IMG/VR virus record: IMGVR_UViG_3300036393_000020
Coordinates: 1 to 43,880 of that record
Direction: 5' to 3' (one strand)
Length of the DNA: 43,880 nucleotides
DNA from: a virus
Position numbers and translations under genes: made by a program. Shown here in pieces: positions 15,476 to 25,675 of this stretch. Every line of letters starts with the position of its first letter. Positions within the stretch are counted from its first letter, which is position 1. The notes below the pieces were generated by a model, which worked only from the letters and a program-made list of their open reading frames with translations, did no database searches and had not been told where the DNA came from.

Positions 15476-16798
15476 TCAGACTTCATCTGTGGTTGGAACT
15501 GAGTCGGCTAATGCATCCGGCAGTTCATCTTCCACCAGCCGCAGAGGCGGATACATATAGCCCGCAACTGTTGCCAACACGGTGAGCACTCCCATAACGA
15601 CAAATAACAAAGCAATACCGTGTCCTGGCCCCACACCGAGCAATCGTCCAATACTTCCAGCTAGTGGTCCGTCGATAGCAAGCAGAGGCTCGAAGAAATG
15701 GTCAGCTAATGGTCCTGCAACTAAGTAGGCAAGTGGCAGGGAACTCCAGACTATCATTCGTCGCACAGCAAAAACCCGTCCTTGTACATCGGGTGCGACT
15801 TTGGTTTGCCAAATGACTTGACTAGAACCGTTGATAATCGGTACGGTGAAGAAGTAGAGGAAGCCAGTAAAAAAGAAGACCGGGACAGAGGGCCGTAGAC
15901 CAGCAAGTAAAATACACAGCCCACCTAACAGTGAGAAGCTCAACACGGCGTAAATAGGGCGTTTTACACCGCCCCAGATGCTCATGACCAGACTGCCAAC
16001 CAGCATACCGCTACCAGCAAAAGACAGTAAGGTACCAAGCATGGCAACAGAAGTGAAAGCCAGCACCAATGGTGTAACCAACACGCTGACAACTCCCGTC
16101 AGGAAATTGCTGCCAGCGAAGAAAATCAACAATCCAAACAGCCCTGGTTGTGCGGTTATGTAGATCCAGCCGTAGATTGCCTCGCGCCACAGCGAGCCTG
16201 TCCCCTCTTTACCCTCAAGGGTGATCTTGGCTTCAGGAAACCGTACAAACAACAAGGTAACGAGGGAGAAAACAAAAGTGGCAACGTCAATAAAGATTAC
16301 GCCCTGAAGCTGAATCGTAACGACCAGTCCCCCCGCCAGCACTGGTGAGAGAAGCTCCGCTGCCGCCTCTGCTGCTTGTACCATGCCACTGGCGCGACCG
16401 AGGTGTTTTTTGGGAACAAGCTGCGTGGTAGCGGCAGCATAAGCTGGCCACTGGAAGGCTTTGAAGGCAGAGCTGGTTGCGATCACCAGGTAGATGTGCC
16501 AGACTTCCAGCCTGCCAGCCAAGAGTAGGAGTGCTATCACCAATGTGCTGATGCCTGCTCCGGAGTCGCTAAGGAGCATCGCCCAACGTCGGTTCCAACG
16601 GTCAACAAGCGCGCCAGCCAGTGGTGATATCAGAATATGGGGCAGCGTAGTGAACAGTGAAATCAGCGTAAACTGCGTTACCGATCCAGTGCGCTGGTAC
16701 ACCCATATACCCAGCGCGAAGCTGGTGAGTCCGGAGCCGATGAGCGAGATTAGTTGCCCAAACCAGATAAGAATAAAAACCTGTACTTTACTAGTCAT
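15476..16798 (-). CDS. MFS exporter (EntS-like)
   Basis: A 440-residue major facilitator with about 11-12 membrane segments. The loop ALVDRWNRRWAMLLSDSGAG between helices 2 and 3 matches the MFS A-motif of the EntS/macrolide efflux group, and the middle loop (PEAKITLEGKEG) is typical of them. EntS exports enterobactin, and relatives commonly sit in NRPS clusters. It starts 15 bases after the last NRPS gene, so it is almost certainly co-transcribed and likely exports the lipopeptide. The substrate is inferred from context only. Confidence 0.9.
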   Translation of the reverse strand: MTSKVQVFILIWFGQLISLIGSGLTSFALGIWVYQRTGSVTQFTLISLFTTLPHILISPLAGALVDRWNRRWAMLLSDSGAGISTLVIALLLLAGRLEVWHIYLVIATSSAFKAFQWPAYAAATTQLVPKKHLGRASGMVQAAEAAAELLSPVLAGGLVVTIQLQGVIFIDVATFVFSLVTLLFVRFPEAKITLEGKEGTGSLWREAIYGWIYITAQPGLFGLLIFFAGSNFLTGVVSVLVTPLVLAFTSVAMLGTLLSFAGSGMLVGSLVMSIWGGVKRPIYAVLSFSLLGGLCILLAGLRPSVPVFFFTGFLYFFTVPIINGSSQVIWQTKVAPDVQGRVFAVRRMIVWSSLPLAYLVAGPLADHFFEPLLAIDGPLAGSIGRLLGVGPGHGIALLFVVMGVLTVLATVAGYMYPPLRLVEDELPDALADSVPTTDEV

Positions 16799-16813
16799 GG
16801 TGTTTTTGTTATC

Positions 16814-19800
16814 TTATAGCTCGCTAACTGGATGCTCCGTATCCAAGAAACCAATACGAGTGAAATAGGAGAAGTAGGTGTCAAGCAATTGATCATTGAT
16901 TGGTGGACAAACGATGGAAGTACCTGCAAGTCCATCTAACGTGTTCTGGCAGTCAAACTGTACACTGCTAAATTCATCAGATATCAGCTCCTTGAATGTC
17001 TTTTCAGAAAACAGAGGAAGAAGTGAATAAGCTGCATTTTCCGAGGAGTGATCGGCGATGCTAATCAATTCTGCTCGCCACTTATCAGGCAAAATCTGCT
17101 TGAGCGGGTAGCTACGGGCGCGTATCCAATCAACAAGCTTGCTCATATGGATGGGGTGGGGATTGAATAAGTGAAAAGCCTTACCTATCGATTCTGGCTG
17201 CAGCGATAGATGAACAATTGCTTTGCTTACATAATCTACAGGGGTCATGCCCCACCTAACATCTAAGTCTGGGGCACTTCCCACCTGAATACAAGCTTTA
17301 ATCATTCTCCACAAAAAGTCATCTGTTTGACAAGCACCTGTTTGGCTATCTCCTGATATTCTTTCTGGTCTATAGATGCAGACAGGAAGACCACGGGAAC
17401 GTGCAGTCATCACTAGTTTTTCAGCAACCCACTTGCTTGCCGTATACCCAAATCTGGAACCTTTGTAACTGTATTCGAGATTGTCCTGCTCTTGGATTAT
17501 AGTGCCTGCGGGATGGCTAACAAACTGGAAAACAGAGATAGTGGAAATGTGATGTACAGGCTTCACCTTGGTTTGACATGCCAATTTAAGAACCTCTTGG
17601 GTTCCTAAAACATTGGCCGCTTTGAGTACAGAGTACGGATAGATATGATTTGTAGACGCACCATTGTGATAAATTACATCAATTTCGCTTGCCATCATTT
17701 GAAATTGCTTTGCTGAAAGACCTAAGAGTGGCTGAGATAAATCTCCTACAACTGGGATGATTCTGGAACTCAAATCTTCTTGCCAGAGTGAATATAATTC
17801 TAGATTTCTTTGAATCTTCTTCTTAGCTTCCTCAGCATTGAGTGAACGTACCAAACAATAAATGTGCGCCTGAGTTTGCTCAAGGAGTTCATGGAGTAAA
17901 AAAGCTCCCAGAAAGCCTGTGGCTCCAGTCAAGAAGATAGAAGATGCGGTTATATGCTCAACAGCTACAGCTTCTGGATAAATTGTGGGTTCCAAGATAG
18001 TTTCAGCATTGATGTCAGCGATTTCAATAATGTCAGTTACAGCGCCAGTGTCCGTGCGACCAAGAACTTCGATAGCTTGGGCAATACCAGCTACAGTAGG
18101 TGTCTCAAAAAAACATTGTAGAGGTAAATCTACTTGAAAGACCTCGCGCAGTTGGAAAACAATCTGGGTAACCAACAAGGAGTGTCCACCTAAATCAAAG
18201 AAGTTGTCATGCACCCCCACTTTGTCAATGCGGAACGCTTCAGCCCAGATTCGCGCCACCGTTTCTTCAGTGTGGTTGCGAGGAGCCACAAAAGTTTTCT
18301 CTAGCTCAGGTCTAGCCTGAGTAGGAGCTGGAAGTGCGCGGCGGTCTATCTTGCCGCTGGCCGTCAGCGGCAGGGCATCTAACGTCACAAAGGCAGAGGG
18401 AACCATGTACTCAGGTAATTTCTCCTTGAGGAAACTACGCAGTTCTTCGACTGTGAGCGGCTGCTCCTGATTTGGCACAACATATGCCACTAGGCGTTTG
18501 TCACCAAGGTCATCCTCCCGTGCTACAACTACAGTTTCTCGCACTCTGGGATCTTGTGCCAGCACTGTCTCGATTTCACCTAGTTCGATACGGAAACCAC
18601 GGATTTTCACTTGCTGGTCAATGCGACCTAAAAACTCAAGCTTTCCATTGGGTAAGTAGCGAGCTAAATCTCCAGTCTTGTAAAGGCGTGAACCTGGCTC
18701 ATTGCTGAAGGGGTTTGGAATGAACTTCAAAGCGGTTAGATTGGGTTGGTTGAGGTAGCCTAGGGCTAGCCCGACTCCGCCAATGTGCAGCTCGCCCGGT
18801 ACGCCAATAGGTACTGGTTGCAGATGCGGATCTAGTAGATAGATTTGCGTGTTGGCGATCGGGTGACCGATATAAATCAAGTCGTCCTCAAACGTAACTT
18901 CATAAACAGCCGACCAAATAGTAGTTTCGGTAGGACCGTACATATTCCACAGTGAAGCTCCTCTTTCTAATAACTGACGAGCTAGCTTCTGAGGTAGAGC
19001 TTCTCCACCGCAGAGGATTTTCAGCCTTTGACTGCCATGCCACTCAGCATTCAAAAGTAACTGCCAAGTCGCAGGAGTTCCTTGCATAACAGTAGCACCA
19101 GATTTAACTAAATAATCTGATAGTTGTAAACCGTCCGACGCAATTTCACGACTTACTAGTACTAAACAACCTCCTAGACTAATGGGTAAGAATATTTCTA
19201 GAACTGCAATATCAAAAGACACACTGGTAGTACCAAGAAAAATATCTTGATTAGTTAATCCTAGATGTTCACACATAGACATGAGGAAGTTAACTACTGA
19301 CCGATTGAGAACTTGTACCCCTTTAGGTTGACCTGTAGATCCTGAAGTATAAATGACGTAAGCCAAGTTCTCTGCCGTAGTACTGTCACTGGGAAAATTC
19401 GACTCAGAGCAAGTGGCGATTTTACTCCAATCAGTATCTAAATAGACTACCTGAGTATTATGTTTCGGGATTTGCAAGTATTGTTGAGTCAACATCACCG
19501 AAACTTGGGCATCGCCGAGTATATAAGCAAGTCGCTCTGGAGGATAATTCGGATCGAGAGGGATATAAGCTCCACCAGCTTTCAGAATTCCTAACAGCCC
19601 AACGACCATTTCCAATGAACGTTCCACACAAATACCTACCAGTGTCTCTGCTCCCACCCCCAGTGTCTTTAGGTAGTGTGCTAGTTGATTGGCACGAGCA
19701 TTCAATTCTCTATAGGTAAGTTGTTGGTTCTCAAACACCACCGCCACTGCTTCTGGTGTGCGCTCTACCTGCTCCTCAAATAGCTGATAGATACATTTAT

Positions 19801-22800
19801 CTTGAGGATACTGGGTTTGGGTATCATTCCACTCCACCAAAAGTTGATGCTTTTCCTCAGCAGAAAGCAGATTCTGCAATTCATAGCATTCATCTGGATC
19901 GTTGGCCATTTGTGTGAAAATTCTGAGGTAATATCCCGCAATGGCTTCTAGCTGCTCATCACAGAAATCGCTAGTTTGAACGTCTAGGTAAAGCGTCAGT
20001 TCTGACGTGAAAGAATCTAAAACAAAGTAAGCACTCAATGGGAAAAATGTCTGGTCTGATTTGTTACGAAAATCTAAAAGCTCTATTTCACTAAACCCTT
20101 CAAGGCTTTGATAAATGTGGAAATTGATAAAGTTAAATATCGTCTCGAACCAAAGCTGACGACCATTGTGTCGGTGCAATTCGGCAAGAGGATATCGTCG
20201 GTGGGGCAATAAATCACATTCTGCCTCGAAAGTGGCTTTTACCAAATCTAGCCAGGTGCCACCTCCAAACTTTAGGCGTAAGGGCAAAAAGTTCAGGAAA
20301 AGACCGAGAACTCGATCGCCATCTTCTGCTTCTGGGCGACCATTCACTAACAAACCTGTAACTACATCTGATTGACCGCTAAGTAAACCAATAACTCTAA
20401 GATGTCCAGCTAGCAGGACGCTCTTGAGGGGAACACTAGTACGGCTGGCTAAGTTTTTTAATCCCTCTAATACCTCTGTGGCAATGGGAACAGGAACCCG
20501 AAAAGGAAGAGTCTTGGGCTTTTGAGTATTTTGAGTACTCCTAGCAGGCCAGTGTGCTAACACCGTAGGATTACAGTCCATCAGCTTTTGAGTCCAGAAC
20601 TGCTTGCTTTGATCAGATTTGAGAGCCATACGCTCCAGCGCGACAAAATCTCTATAAGAAGTTTTAGGTGATGCTTCAACAATAGGAGTTTGCCCACGCA
20701 AAAAAGCAATGTAGTGGTGGGCTAGTTCAGTTAGCATTGAGGCTGAACTCCAGCCATCAAGAAAAAGATAGCTAAAGGTGAGCTGAAAAGTTTCTTCGCT
20801 AAGGCAGTGAACGTAGAAGCGTACAAAAGGATGACTTCCCCAGTCGAACTTTCGTCTTTTTTCTGTTTCTAACCAAGCATTCAGTAAATTTTCTTGTTCA
20901 GTGAAATCAAGATGTCGCAGATCGTCTACTTGTAAGGGAATGATAGATGTCCGATGCACTAACTGTAACGGTTCGCTGAAATTAGCTAGATCGAATGAAG
21001 TACGGAGTATGGCATGGCGATTCACAAGTAGTTGCAAAGCCTGCCGGAAACTTTCAGGCTCAAAGCGACCTCGCAAGCGAACGCTCTGAATATAAACTTC
21101 TTCGTAGTTTGAACCAGAACCGGACTGCAAACGAATGTTCTGATTATGAACTTCGTAGTTTGAACCAGATTCAAGGTGAAAAATCACTCCCGCTTGGAGC
21201 ATGGAAAGAGGGTAGGCATCTTCCACATCATCGGGCAGTTTCTTTCGATCCTCATTAAAGATCAGGCCAAATAGTTCTGTCTTCAATCTAGATAAAAGTT
21301 CAGGCTTCACTACTATGAGGTTTTGAGCTAACTCATGAATTGTTTGATATTGAAACAGTTGTTGGAGGGAGAATTCTAAACCCATTTTCTGAGCTTGAGC
21401 TTGAACCTGAATACCGCGAATGGAGTCTCCCCCGATATCAAAGAAGTTGTCATAAATACCTACTTGCCTGATACTTAGCACATTAACCCAAATATTGGCT
21501 AGCATTTCTTCTATAGGTGTTCGGGGAGCTACAAAACTAGCTGTCAATTGTTGCGCTACTTCAGGTGCTTTTAAGGCGCGGCGATCTAGTTTTCCATTGG
21601 GGGTCAAAGGGAGCGCATCTAAGTACACGAAAGCAGCTGGCACCATATATTCTGGTAACTTCTGTTTCAAGAATTGTCGCAAGTCGCTAATACTGGGGTT
21701 GTGCTCGGCATCGCTGACGAGATAGGCTACTAAGCGTTTATCATCTGGTGTATCTTCTCTCTTGATTACCGTCACCTGCTGCACGTGAGGGTATTGGCTC
21801 AATACTGCTTCAATCTCACCCAACTCAATCCGAAAACCGCGAATTTTGACTTGGTTGTCAATCCGACCGATATACTCAATATTGCCATCGCTTAAGTAGC
21901 GAGCTAAGTCCCCTGTTTTGTATAGTCGTGATTGTGGGTCATCACTAAAGGGATTAGGGATGAATTTCTCTGCTGTAAGTTGGGGACGGTTGAGATAGCC
22001 TCTGGCTAAACCAGCGCCGCCAATGTGTAACTCTCCAGGCACACCAATTGGTGTTGGTTGTTTTTTGGAGTCAAGGATATAGATTTGAGTGTTGCTTAGG
22101 GGGTGACCGATGGGAACAGTTGAAGATTGTCGAGTATCAGGCACTCCTTCGACTTGGTAAGTAAGAACTCCTACCGTAGTTTCAGTCGGTCCGTAGTGAT
22201 TGATAATCTGAGATTCTGGAGCTAGTTGTTGAATTTGTTTGATTAACTCCCAACTAGTTGATTCTCCACCAAGAACTAAACGCTGAGGTGTCAAAATTTG
22301 CGAGCCAGCCTCTGATGTTAACAACGCTCTTAGATGGGAGGGAACAATCTTAAGACAATCGATTGAATTGGAGTGGAAGTAATCGGCCAGACCTTTGGCA
22401 TTAGTGATTCGCTCCGAAGAGATTATATGCAGACATCCGCCACTACACAAGGAAGGGAAGATAACAGTATGACCCAAGTCTGCTGCTATGGTAGAAACTA
22501 TCGCATAATTGGCATCAGCAGGAAGATTAAGTACGGTTTGAATGCTGTTGAGATAGTTAAACAATTGCCGATGTTCGATCGCTACACCTTTAGGCAACCC
22601 AGTAGAACCAGAAGTGTAAATGACATAAGCTAGATTTTCTGGTTTTACCTGAGTGTTGGGATTGTCGTTGGCTTCGTGAGCTATTTTCTCCCAATCAGTG
22701 TCGAGGTGGATAACATTAACTTGACAATTAGTCAGATTTTTTTGTAGCTTCTGTTGAGTCAATAATACTGAAACTTGGGCATCTTGCAGCATATAGACTA

Positions 22801-24451
22801 AACGCTCTGATAAATCATTGGGATCTAGGGGTAGATAAGCTCCACCAGCTTTGAGTACTGCCAATAGACCTATCACCATATCCAGAGAGCGTTCTACATA
22901 GATACCTACCAGTGTCTCTGCTCCTACTCCTAAGGTTTTGAGATAGTGCGCCAATTGATTAGCACGATTGTTCAATTCCCTGTAAATCAGTTGCTGGTTC
23001 TCAAACACTACTGCCACTGCTTCTGGAGTACGTTCTACTTGCTCTTCAAACAACTGGTGAATGCACTTTTCTTGGGGATAGTCGATTTTCGGATCATTGA
23101 ATTCAATCAGCAATCGTTGTCGTTCGCGATCGCTACACATTTCTAAATCGGCGATCGCTTCATCTGGATGATTGATCGCGCTTTCGAGTAAAGTCAGGTA
23201 TTGTTCTGAAAGGATTTGGATGTTTTTGAGGGGAAATAAGTTGGAATCATAATGAAACTCAAGCAACAAGCGATCGTCTCTACAAACCCCAGAAAGTTTT
23301 ACTCTAAAGCGATCAATACAAGTGTATTGGTTGTAGACAGAAAATATGATGTCATCAACAACACAATTTGTAGACTGTTCTTGAAAATCAAAACAAAAAG
23401 GAAAAAAGGGTGGCTCTGTCCCATTTCCATTCTTAGCGGCAACTTCCTCCCAGCTAAAATATTCTTGCCATTTGTTACCGTAGCTTAAAGTTTCCTCAAC
23501 TTTTTTGAGTAGTTCTCGAAAGCGAAGATTTTCTTCAAGATAGGAATGGATGGGTAGATACTTAGTCAATAATCCTAAGACATCTTCTAATTCTGGATAT
23601 TTACGTCCATCGCTGGCAGTGCCGACAACAATATCTGACTGTTCGGTGAAACGCCAGAGTTGAATTTGCCAGCAAGCTAGTAAGAAAACAGAAATCGAAG
23701 TGTCATACTTGCTCGCAAGCATTTCTAACTTTGTTACTGTATCGGAATTAATTTCTAGTGTTAGAGATTGAGGTTCAAATCGTACTTTGGCAGATGAGTG
23801 ATTTTCTAAAGGGATTTTCCAACTTAAAGCAGAAAAAACATCTCGCTGCCAATACTTTCTTCCTATTTCTGTGTCCTCTGATTCCAATAATTCATTTAGC
23901 CATGCAGATATATCCGCGTACTGCATCGATTCATCAGAAAGTTCTCTACCATGCAAGTATGCTCCATAAGAATGACAGATTTCTTTGACCAAATTATGAA
24001 GTGTTAATAGATCGGCGCAAACGGCAGGTAAGCTGATAAATAAGATCTGCTCACATGATGACAGCTTGCTTAAGACTGTATATAAAAGAGGTTCTTTTCC
24101 AAAATCGAAAGTTTGCCATCTTCTATCTTGAAAAAGTGCGTCGATCTCAATCTTTTGTTCTTGGGAAGTCAAACTGCTTAGATCGCGTTCTTCAAACATT
24201 AGCATACTGTTTTCAGTTACGAACTGAAGCGGAATTGACATTTCAGGCAAGCAATTGAAAACGGTACGAAGAATTTCTTGTCTCTTAATGATGTTTTCTA
24301 AGACAGCTTTTAAAATTTCTGGAGCAAAATTTTCCTGAATACGTATAGCAATTTGAGAATAATAAGCCTGAGAGCGATCGCTTTGCTGTAAAACCCAGAG
24401 ATGCTTCTGCTGAGGTGAAATACGAAACCCATTGCCAATTGTACTTTGCAT
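16814..24451 (-). CDS. NRPS: [C-like, no HHxxxDG]-A(Asp)-PCP-C-A(Gly)-PCP-thioester reductase
   Basis: About 2545 residues from ATG 24451; the longer TTG start at 24511 adds 20 residues before the first C motif. The N-terminal condensation-superfamily domain has LPAVCAD near residue 142 in place of HHxxxDG. The first A domain (about 455-970) gives specificity residues D-L-T-K-V-G-H-V-G, matching the Asp code. PCP1 is DNFFDIGGDSI (Ser near 1007). The second C domain reads FSYLFLDGWS near 1229, lacking the HH pair. The second A domain (about 1550-2050) gives D-I-L-Q-L-G-M-I-W, the Gly code. PCP2 is DLGGHSLL. The C-terminal Rossmann domain (IFLTGATGFLG at about 2169, later YTASKWVAEK) is a thioester reductase, so the product is released as an aldehyde or alcohol rather than an acid. 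Confidence 0.93.
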   Translation of the reverse strand: MQSTIGNGFRISPQQKHLWVLQQSDRSQAYYSQIAIRIQENFAPEILKAVLENIIKRQEILRTVFNCLPEMSIPLQFVTENSMLMFEERDLSSLTSQEQKIEIDALFQDRRWQTFDFGKEPLLYTVLSKLSSCEQILFISLPAVCADLLTLHNLVKEICHSYGAYLHGRELSDESMQYADISAWLNELLESEDTEIGRKYWQRDVFSALSWKIPLENHSSAKVRFEPQSLTLEINSDTVTKLEMLASKYDTSISVFLLACWQIQLWRFTEQSDIVVGTASDGRKYPELEDVLGLLTKYLPIHSYLEENLRFRELLKKVEETLSYGNKWQEYFSWEEVAAKNGNGTEPPFFPFCFDFQEQSTNCVVDDIIFSVYNQYTCIDRFRVKLSGVCRDDRLLLEFHYDSNLFPLKNIQILSEQYLTLLESAINHPDEAIADLEMCSDRERQRLLIEFNDPKIDYPQEKCIHQLFEEQVERTPEAVAVVFENQQLIYRELNNRANQLAHYLKTLGVGAETLVGIYVERSLDMVIGLLAVLKAGGAYLPLDPNDLSERLVYMLQDAQVSVLLTQQKLQKNLTNCQVNVIHLDTDWEKIAHEANDNPNTQVKPENLAYVIYTSGSTGLPKGVAIEHRQLFNYLNSIQTVLNLPADANYAIVSTIAADLGHTVIFPSLCSGGCLHIISSERITNAKGLADYFHSNSIDCLKIVPSHLRALLTSEAGSQILTPQRLVLGGESTSWELIKQIQQLAPESQIINHYGPTETTVGVLTYQVEGVPDTRQSSTVPIGHPLSNTQIYILDSKKQPTPIGVPGELHIGGAGLARGYLNRPQLTAEKFIPNPFSDDPQSRLYKTGDLARYLSDGNIEYIGRIDNQVKIRGFRIELGEIEAVLSQYPHVQQVTVIKREDTPDDKRLVAYLVSDAEHNPSISDLRQFLKQKLPEYMVPAAFVYLDALPLTPNGKLDRRALKAPEVAQQLTASFVAPRTPIEEMLANIWVNVLSIRQVGIYDNFFDIGGDSIRGIQVQAQAQKMGLEFSLQQLFQYQTIHELAQNLIVVKPELLSRLKTELFGLIFNEDRKKLPDDVEDAYPLSMLQAGVIFHLESGSNYEVHNQNIRLQSGSGSNYEEVYIQSVRLRGRFEPESFRQALQLLVNRHAILRTSFDLANFSEPLQLVHRTSIIPLQVDDLRHLDFTEQENLLNAWLETEKRRKFDWGSHPFVRFYVHCLSEETFQLTFSYLFLDGWSSASMLTELAHHYIAFLRGQTPIVEASPKTSYRDFVALERMALKSDQSKQFWTQKLMDCNPTVLAHWPARSTQNTQKPKTLPFRVPVPIATEVLEGLKNLASRTSVPLKSVLLAGHLRVIGLLSGQSDVVTGLLVNGRPEAEDGDRVLGLFLNFLPLRLKFGGGTWLDLVKATFEAECDLLPHRRYPLAELHRHNGRQLWFETIFNFINFHIYQSLEGFSEIELLDFRNKSDQTFFPLSAYFVLDSFTSELTLYLDVQTSDFCDEQLEAIAGYYLRIFTQMANDPDECYELQNLLSAEEKHQLLVEWNDTQTQYPQDKCIYQLFEEQVERTPEAVAVVFENQQLTYRELNARANQLAHYLKTLGVGAETLVGICVERSLEMVVGLLGILKAGGAYIPLDPNYPPERLAYILGDAQVSVMLTQQYLQIPKHNTQVVYLDTDWSKIATCSESNFPSDSTTAENLAYVIYTSGSTGQPKGVQVLNRSVVNFLMSMCEHLGLTNQDIFLGTTSVSFDIAVLEIFLPISLGGCLVLVSREIASDGLQLSDYLVKSGATVMQGTPATWQLLLNAEWHGSQRLKILCGGEALPQKLARQLLERGASLWNMYGPTETTIWSAVYEVTFEDDLIYIGHPIANTQIYLLDPHLQPVPIGVPGELHIGGVGLALGYLNQPNLTALKFIPNPFSNEPGSRLYKTGDLARYLPNGKLEFLGRIDQQVKIRGFRIELGEIETVLAQDPRVRETVVVAREDDLGDKRLVAYVVPNQEQPLTVEELRSFLKEKLPEYMVPSAFVTLDALPLTASGKIDRRALPAPTQARPELEKTFVAPRNHTEETVARIWAEAFRIDKVGVHDNFFDLGGHSLLVTQIVFQLREVFQVDLPLQCFFETPTVAGIAQAIEVLGRTDTGAVTDIIEIADINAETILEPTIYPEAVAVEHITASSIFLTGATGFLGAFLLHELLEQTQAHIYCLVRSLNAEEAKKKIQRNLELYSLWQEDLSSRIIPVVGDLSQPLLGLSAKQFQMMASEIDVIYHNGASTNHIYPYSVLKAANVLGTQEVLKLACQTKVKPVHHISTISVFQFVSHPAGTIIQEQDNLEYSYKGSRFGYTASKWVAEKLVMTARSRGLPVCIYRPERISGDSQTGACQTDDFLWRMIKACIQVGSAPDLDVRWGMTPVDYVSKAIVHLSLQPESIGKAFHLFNPHPIHMSKLVDWIRARSYPLKQILPDKWRAELISIADHSSENAAYSLLPLFSEKTFKELISDEFSSVQFDCQNTLDGLAGTSIVCPPINDQLLDTYFSYFTRIGFLDTEHPVSEL
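21078..21169. repeat. 54-base tandem duplication inside the second C domain
   Basis: Two diverged units, about 21078-21118 and 21132-21169, share CGTAGTTTGAACCAGA and the flanking TCTGAATAT/TCTGATTAT. In the protein they give two SGSNYE segments, one after the other. The period of 54 bases keeps the reading frame. The segment lies in the N-terminal strand region of the C domain, which is usually not duplicated. Confidence 0.75.
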
Positions 24452-24617
24452 ATATCTACGTCCTTTTTCTCCTAAAAATGTTTCCAATTTAACAAACTTC
24501 GGCGGGTTCAAGTCCCCGGCTACAAGAGAAGCCGCAAGTATGTGTTTGCTCTTGTCTTTATAAGAGTTACAAAACTGTACTTTCTCTCTTCGTAGCGGTA
24601 GCGAGTCCGCGAGCGTC

Positions 24618-24642
24618 CTTCCGACTTCCGACTTCCGACTTC
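24618..24642. repeat. Seven-base tandem repeat (CTTCCGA)n
   Basis: Three and a half direct copies of CTTCCGA lie one base beyond the hydroxylase stop codon, in the 190-base gap before the last NRPS gene. They are of the short tandemly repeated repetitive (STRR) type found in filamentous cyanobacteria. The text just left (GTAGCGGTAGCGAGTCCGCG) belongs to the same class of dispersed repeats. Confidence 0.8.
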
Positions 24643-24643
24643 T

Positions 24644-25675
24644 TTAACAAGTTTCAGACATACCTACCAAAACCTTTCTGCTGCCGATAAAAGGCATACG
24701 TCCATGAGCAGCTAACATATTGTCCAGCAACAAAATATCTCCTTTCTGCCAGGGAAAAATCACACTTTCCTGTTGATAGACCTGATTAATTTTTTCGATT
24801 ACTGAGGGTTCAATAGGAGAACCATCGCCGTAATAAGAATTGCGTGGAATAGCATTTTCTGTCAGCGAAGAGAGTAATGATTCCTGTATCTCCGTTTCCA
24901 AACTGGAAATGTGAAACAAATGAGCTTGGTTGAACCAAACCATTTCACCTGTATAAGAATGTTTGGCAACAGTCTGGCAAACTTGACGGGTTGTTAGGCG
25001 ATCCTTTATCCATTCAAATTCAATGCCCAATTTACGGCAAAAACTTTCTAATTCTGATTTATTTGTGGTTTGAAAAACATCTTGCCAGGACAAATCTAAA
25101 TCGCCGTAGTTGCGAACATACATCACCTTCTTTTGCATAAACTTTTCTTTGATGGCAGAATCGAGTCTGGCAAAAACTCTTCGACTGTCAGCAATCGGTG
25201 TTTCTCCACCTTCTTCGGCAGGCTGGACGCAGAAAAAACAAATTTTCATCGGCCAAACGGAAGAATAAGAGTTTTCATTATGGAGAGGGATTGATTGGTT
25301 GGAAGGATATTCAGTTGAGGTATAGATTTTACCGTTTATCTGAGTGCGTGGAGTTGAACGATAATTATACTCTACTAATTCTCCTCTAGAAATTGCCTGA
25401 ATGAATTCCTGGAATTCTTGCACTCCATTGATATTAAAATTCCGAAAAAGTATACCTCCATAATTTAGTAAATGAGCTTCAATCAAATCCCGATTTTTTT
25501 CAGACCATGCGACTAAACTTACTCCATCTATAATGGGTGAAATAACTAAAGGAAGAAAGTTGTCAGAGTAAAGAAACTTTTCTTCGATTAATTTTTCTCG
25601 ATCTCGATCAATTGGCTTTCGCTGAGCCTTACGTAACTTATTGATCCTGTTTTCTTCGGTTTCTGGGATTTTCAT
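24644..25675 (-). CDS. SyrP/TauD-type Fe(II)/2-oxoglutarate hydroxylase, likely Asp beta-hydroxylase
   Basis: A 343-residue non-haem iron dioxygenase of the TauD/SyrP group. Iron ligands H132 and E134 (PLHNEN) and the distal H324 (AAHGRMPF) are visible, and R333 (GSRKVLVG) would hold 2-oxoglutarate. SyrP-like enzymes hydroxylate Asp bound to a carrier protein. Here the next gene holds the only Asp-coding A domain of the cluster, so hydroxylation of Asp-S-PCP is the natural reading. The ATG overlaps the stop of the free-standing C domain gene (ATGA), so both are translated together. Hydroxylation of a free amino acid or of the Asn module is an alternative. Confidence 0.88.
   Translation of the reverse strand: MKIPETEENRINKLRKAQRKPIDRDREKLIEEKFLYSDNFLPLVISPIIDGVSLVAWSEKNRDLIEAHLLNYGGILFRNFNINGVQEFQEFIQAISRGELVEYNYRSTPRTQINGKIYTSTEYPSNQSIPLHNENSYSSVWPMKICFFCVQPAEEGGETPIADSRRVFARLDSAIKEKFMQKKVMYVRNYGDLDLSWQDVFQTTNKSELESFCRKLGIEFEWIKDRLTTRQVCQTVAKHSYTGEMVWFNQAHLFHISSLETEIQESLLSSLTENAIPRNSYYGDGSPIEPSVIEKINQVYQQESVIFPWQKGDILLLDNMLAAHGRMPFIGSRKVLVGMSETC

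Noticed and set aside
21390-21450. Epimerisation hinted by the GGDS-type carrier motif (DIGGDSI)
   Set aside because: No epimerase domain follows; GGDSI carriers also precede ordinary C domains of the YPLS type seen here.
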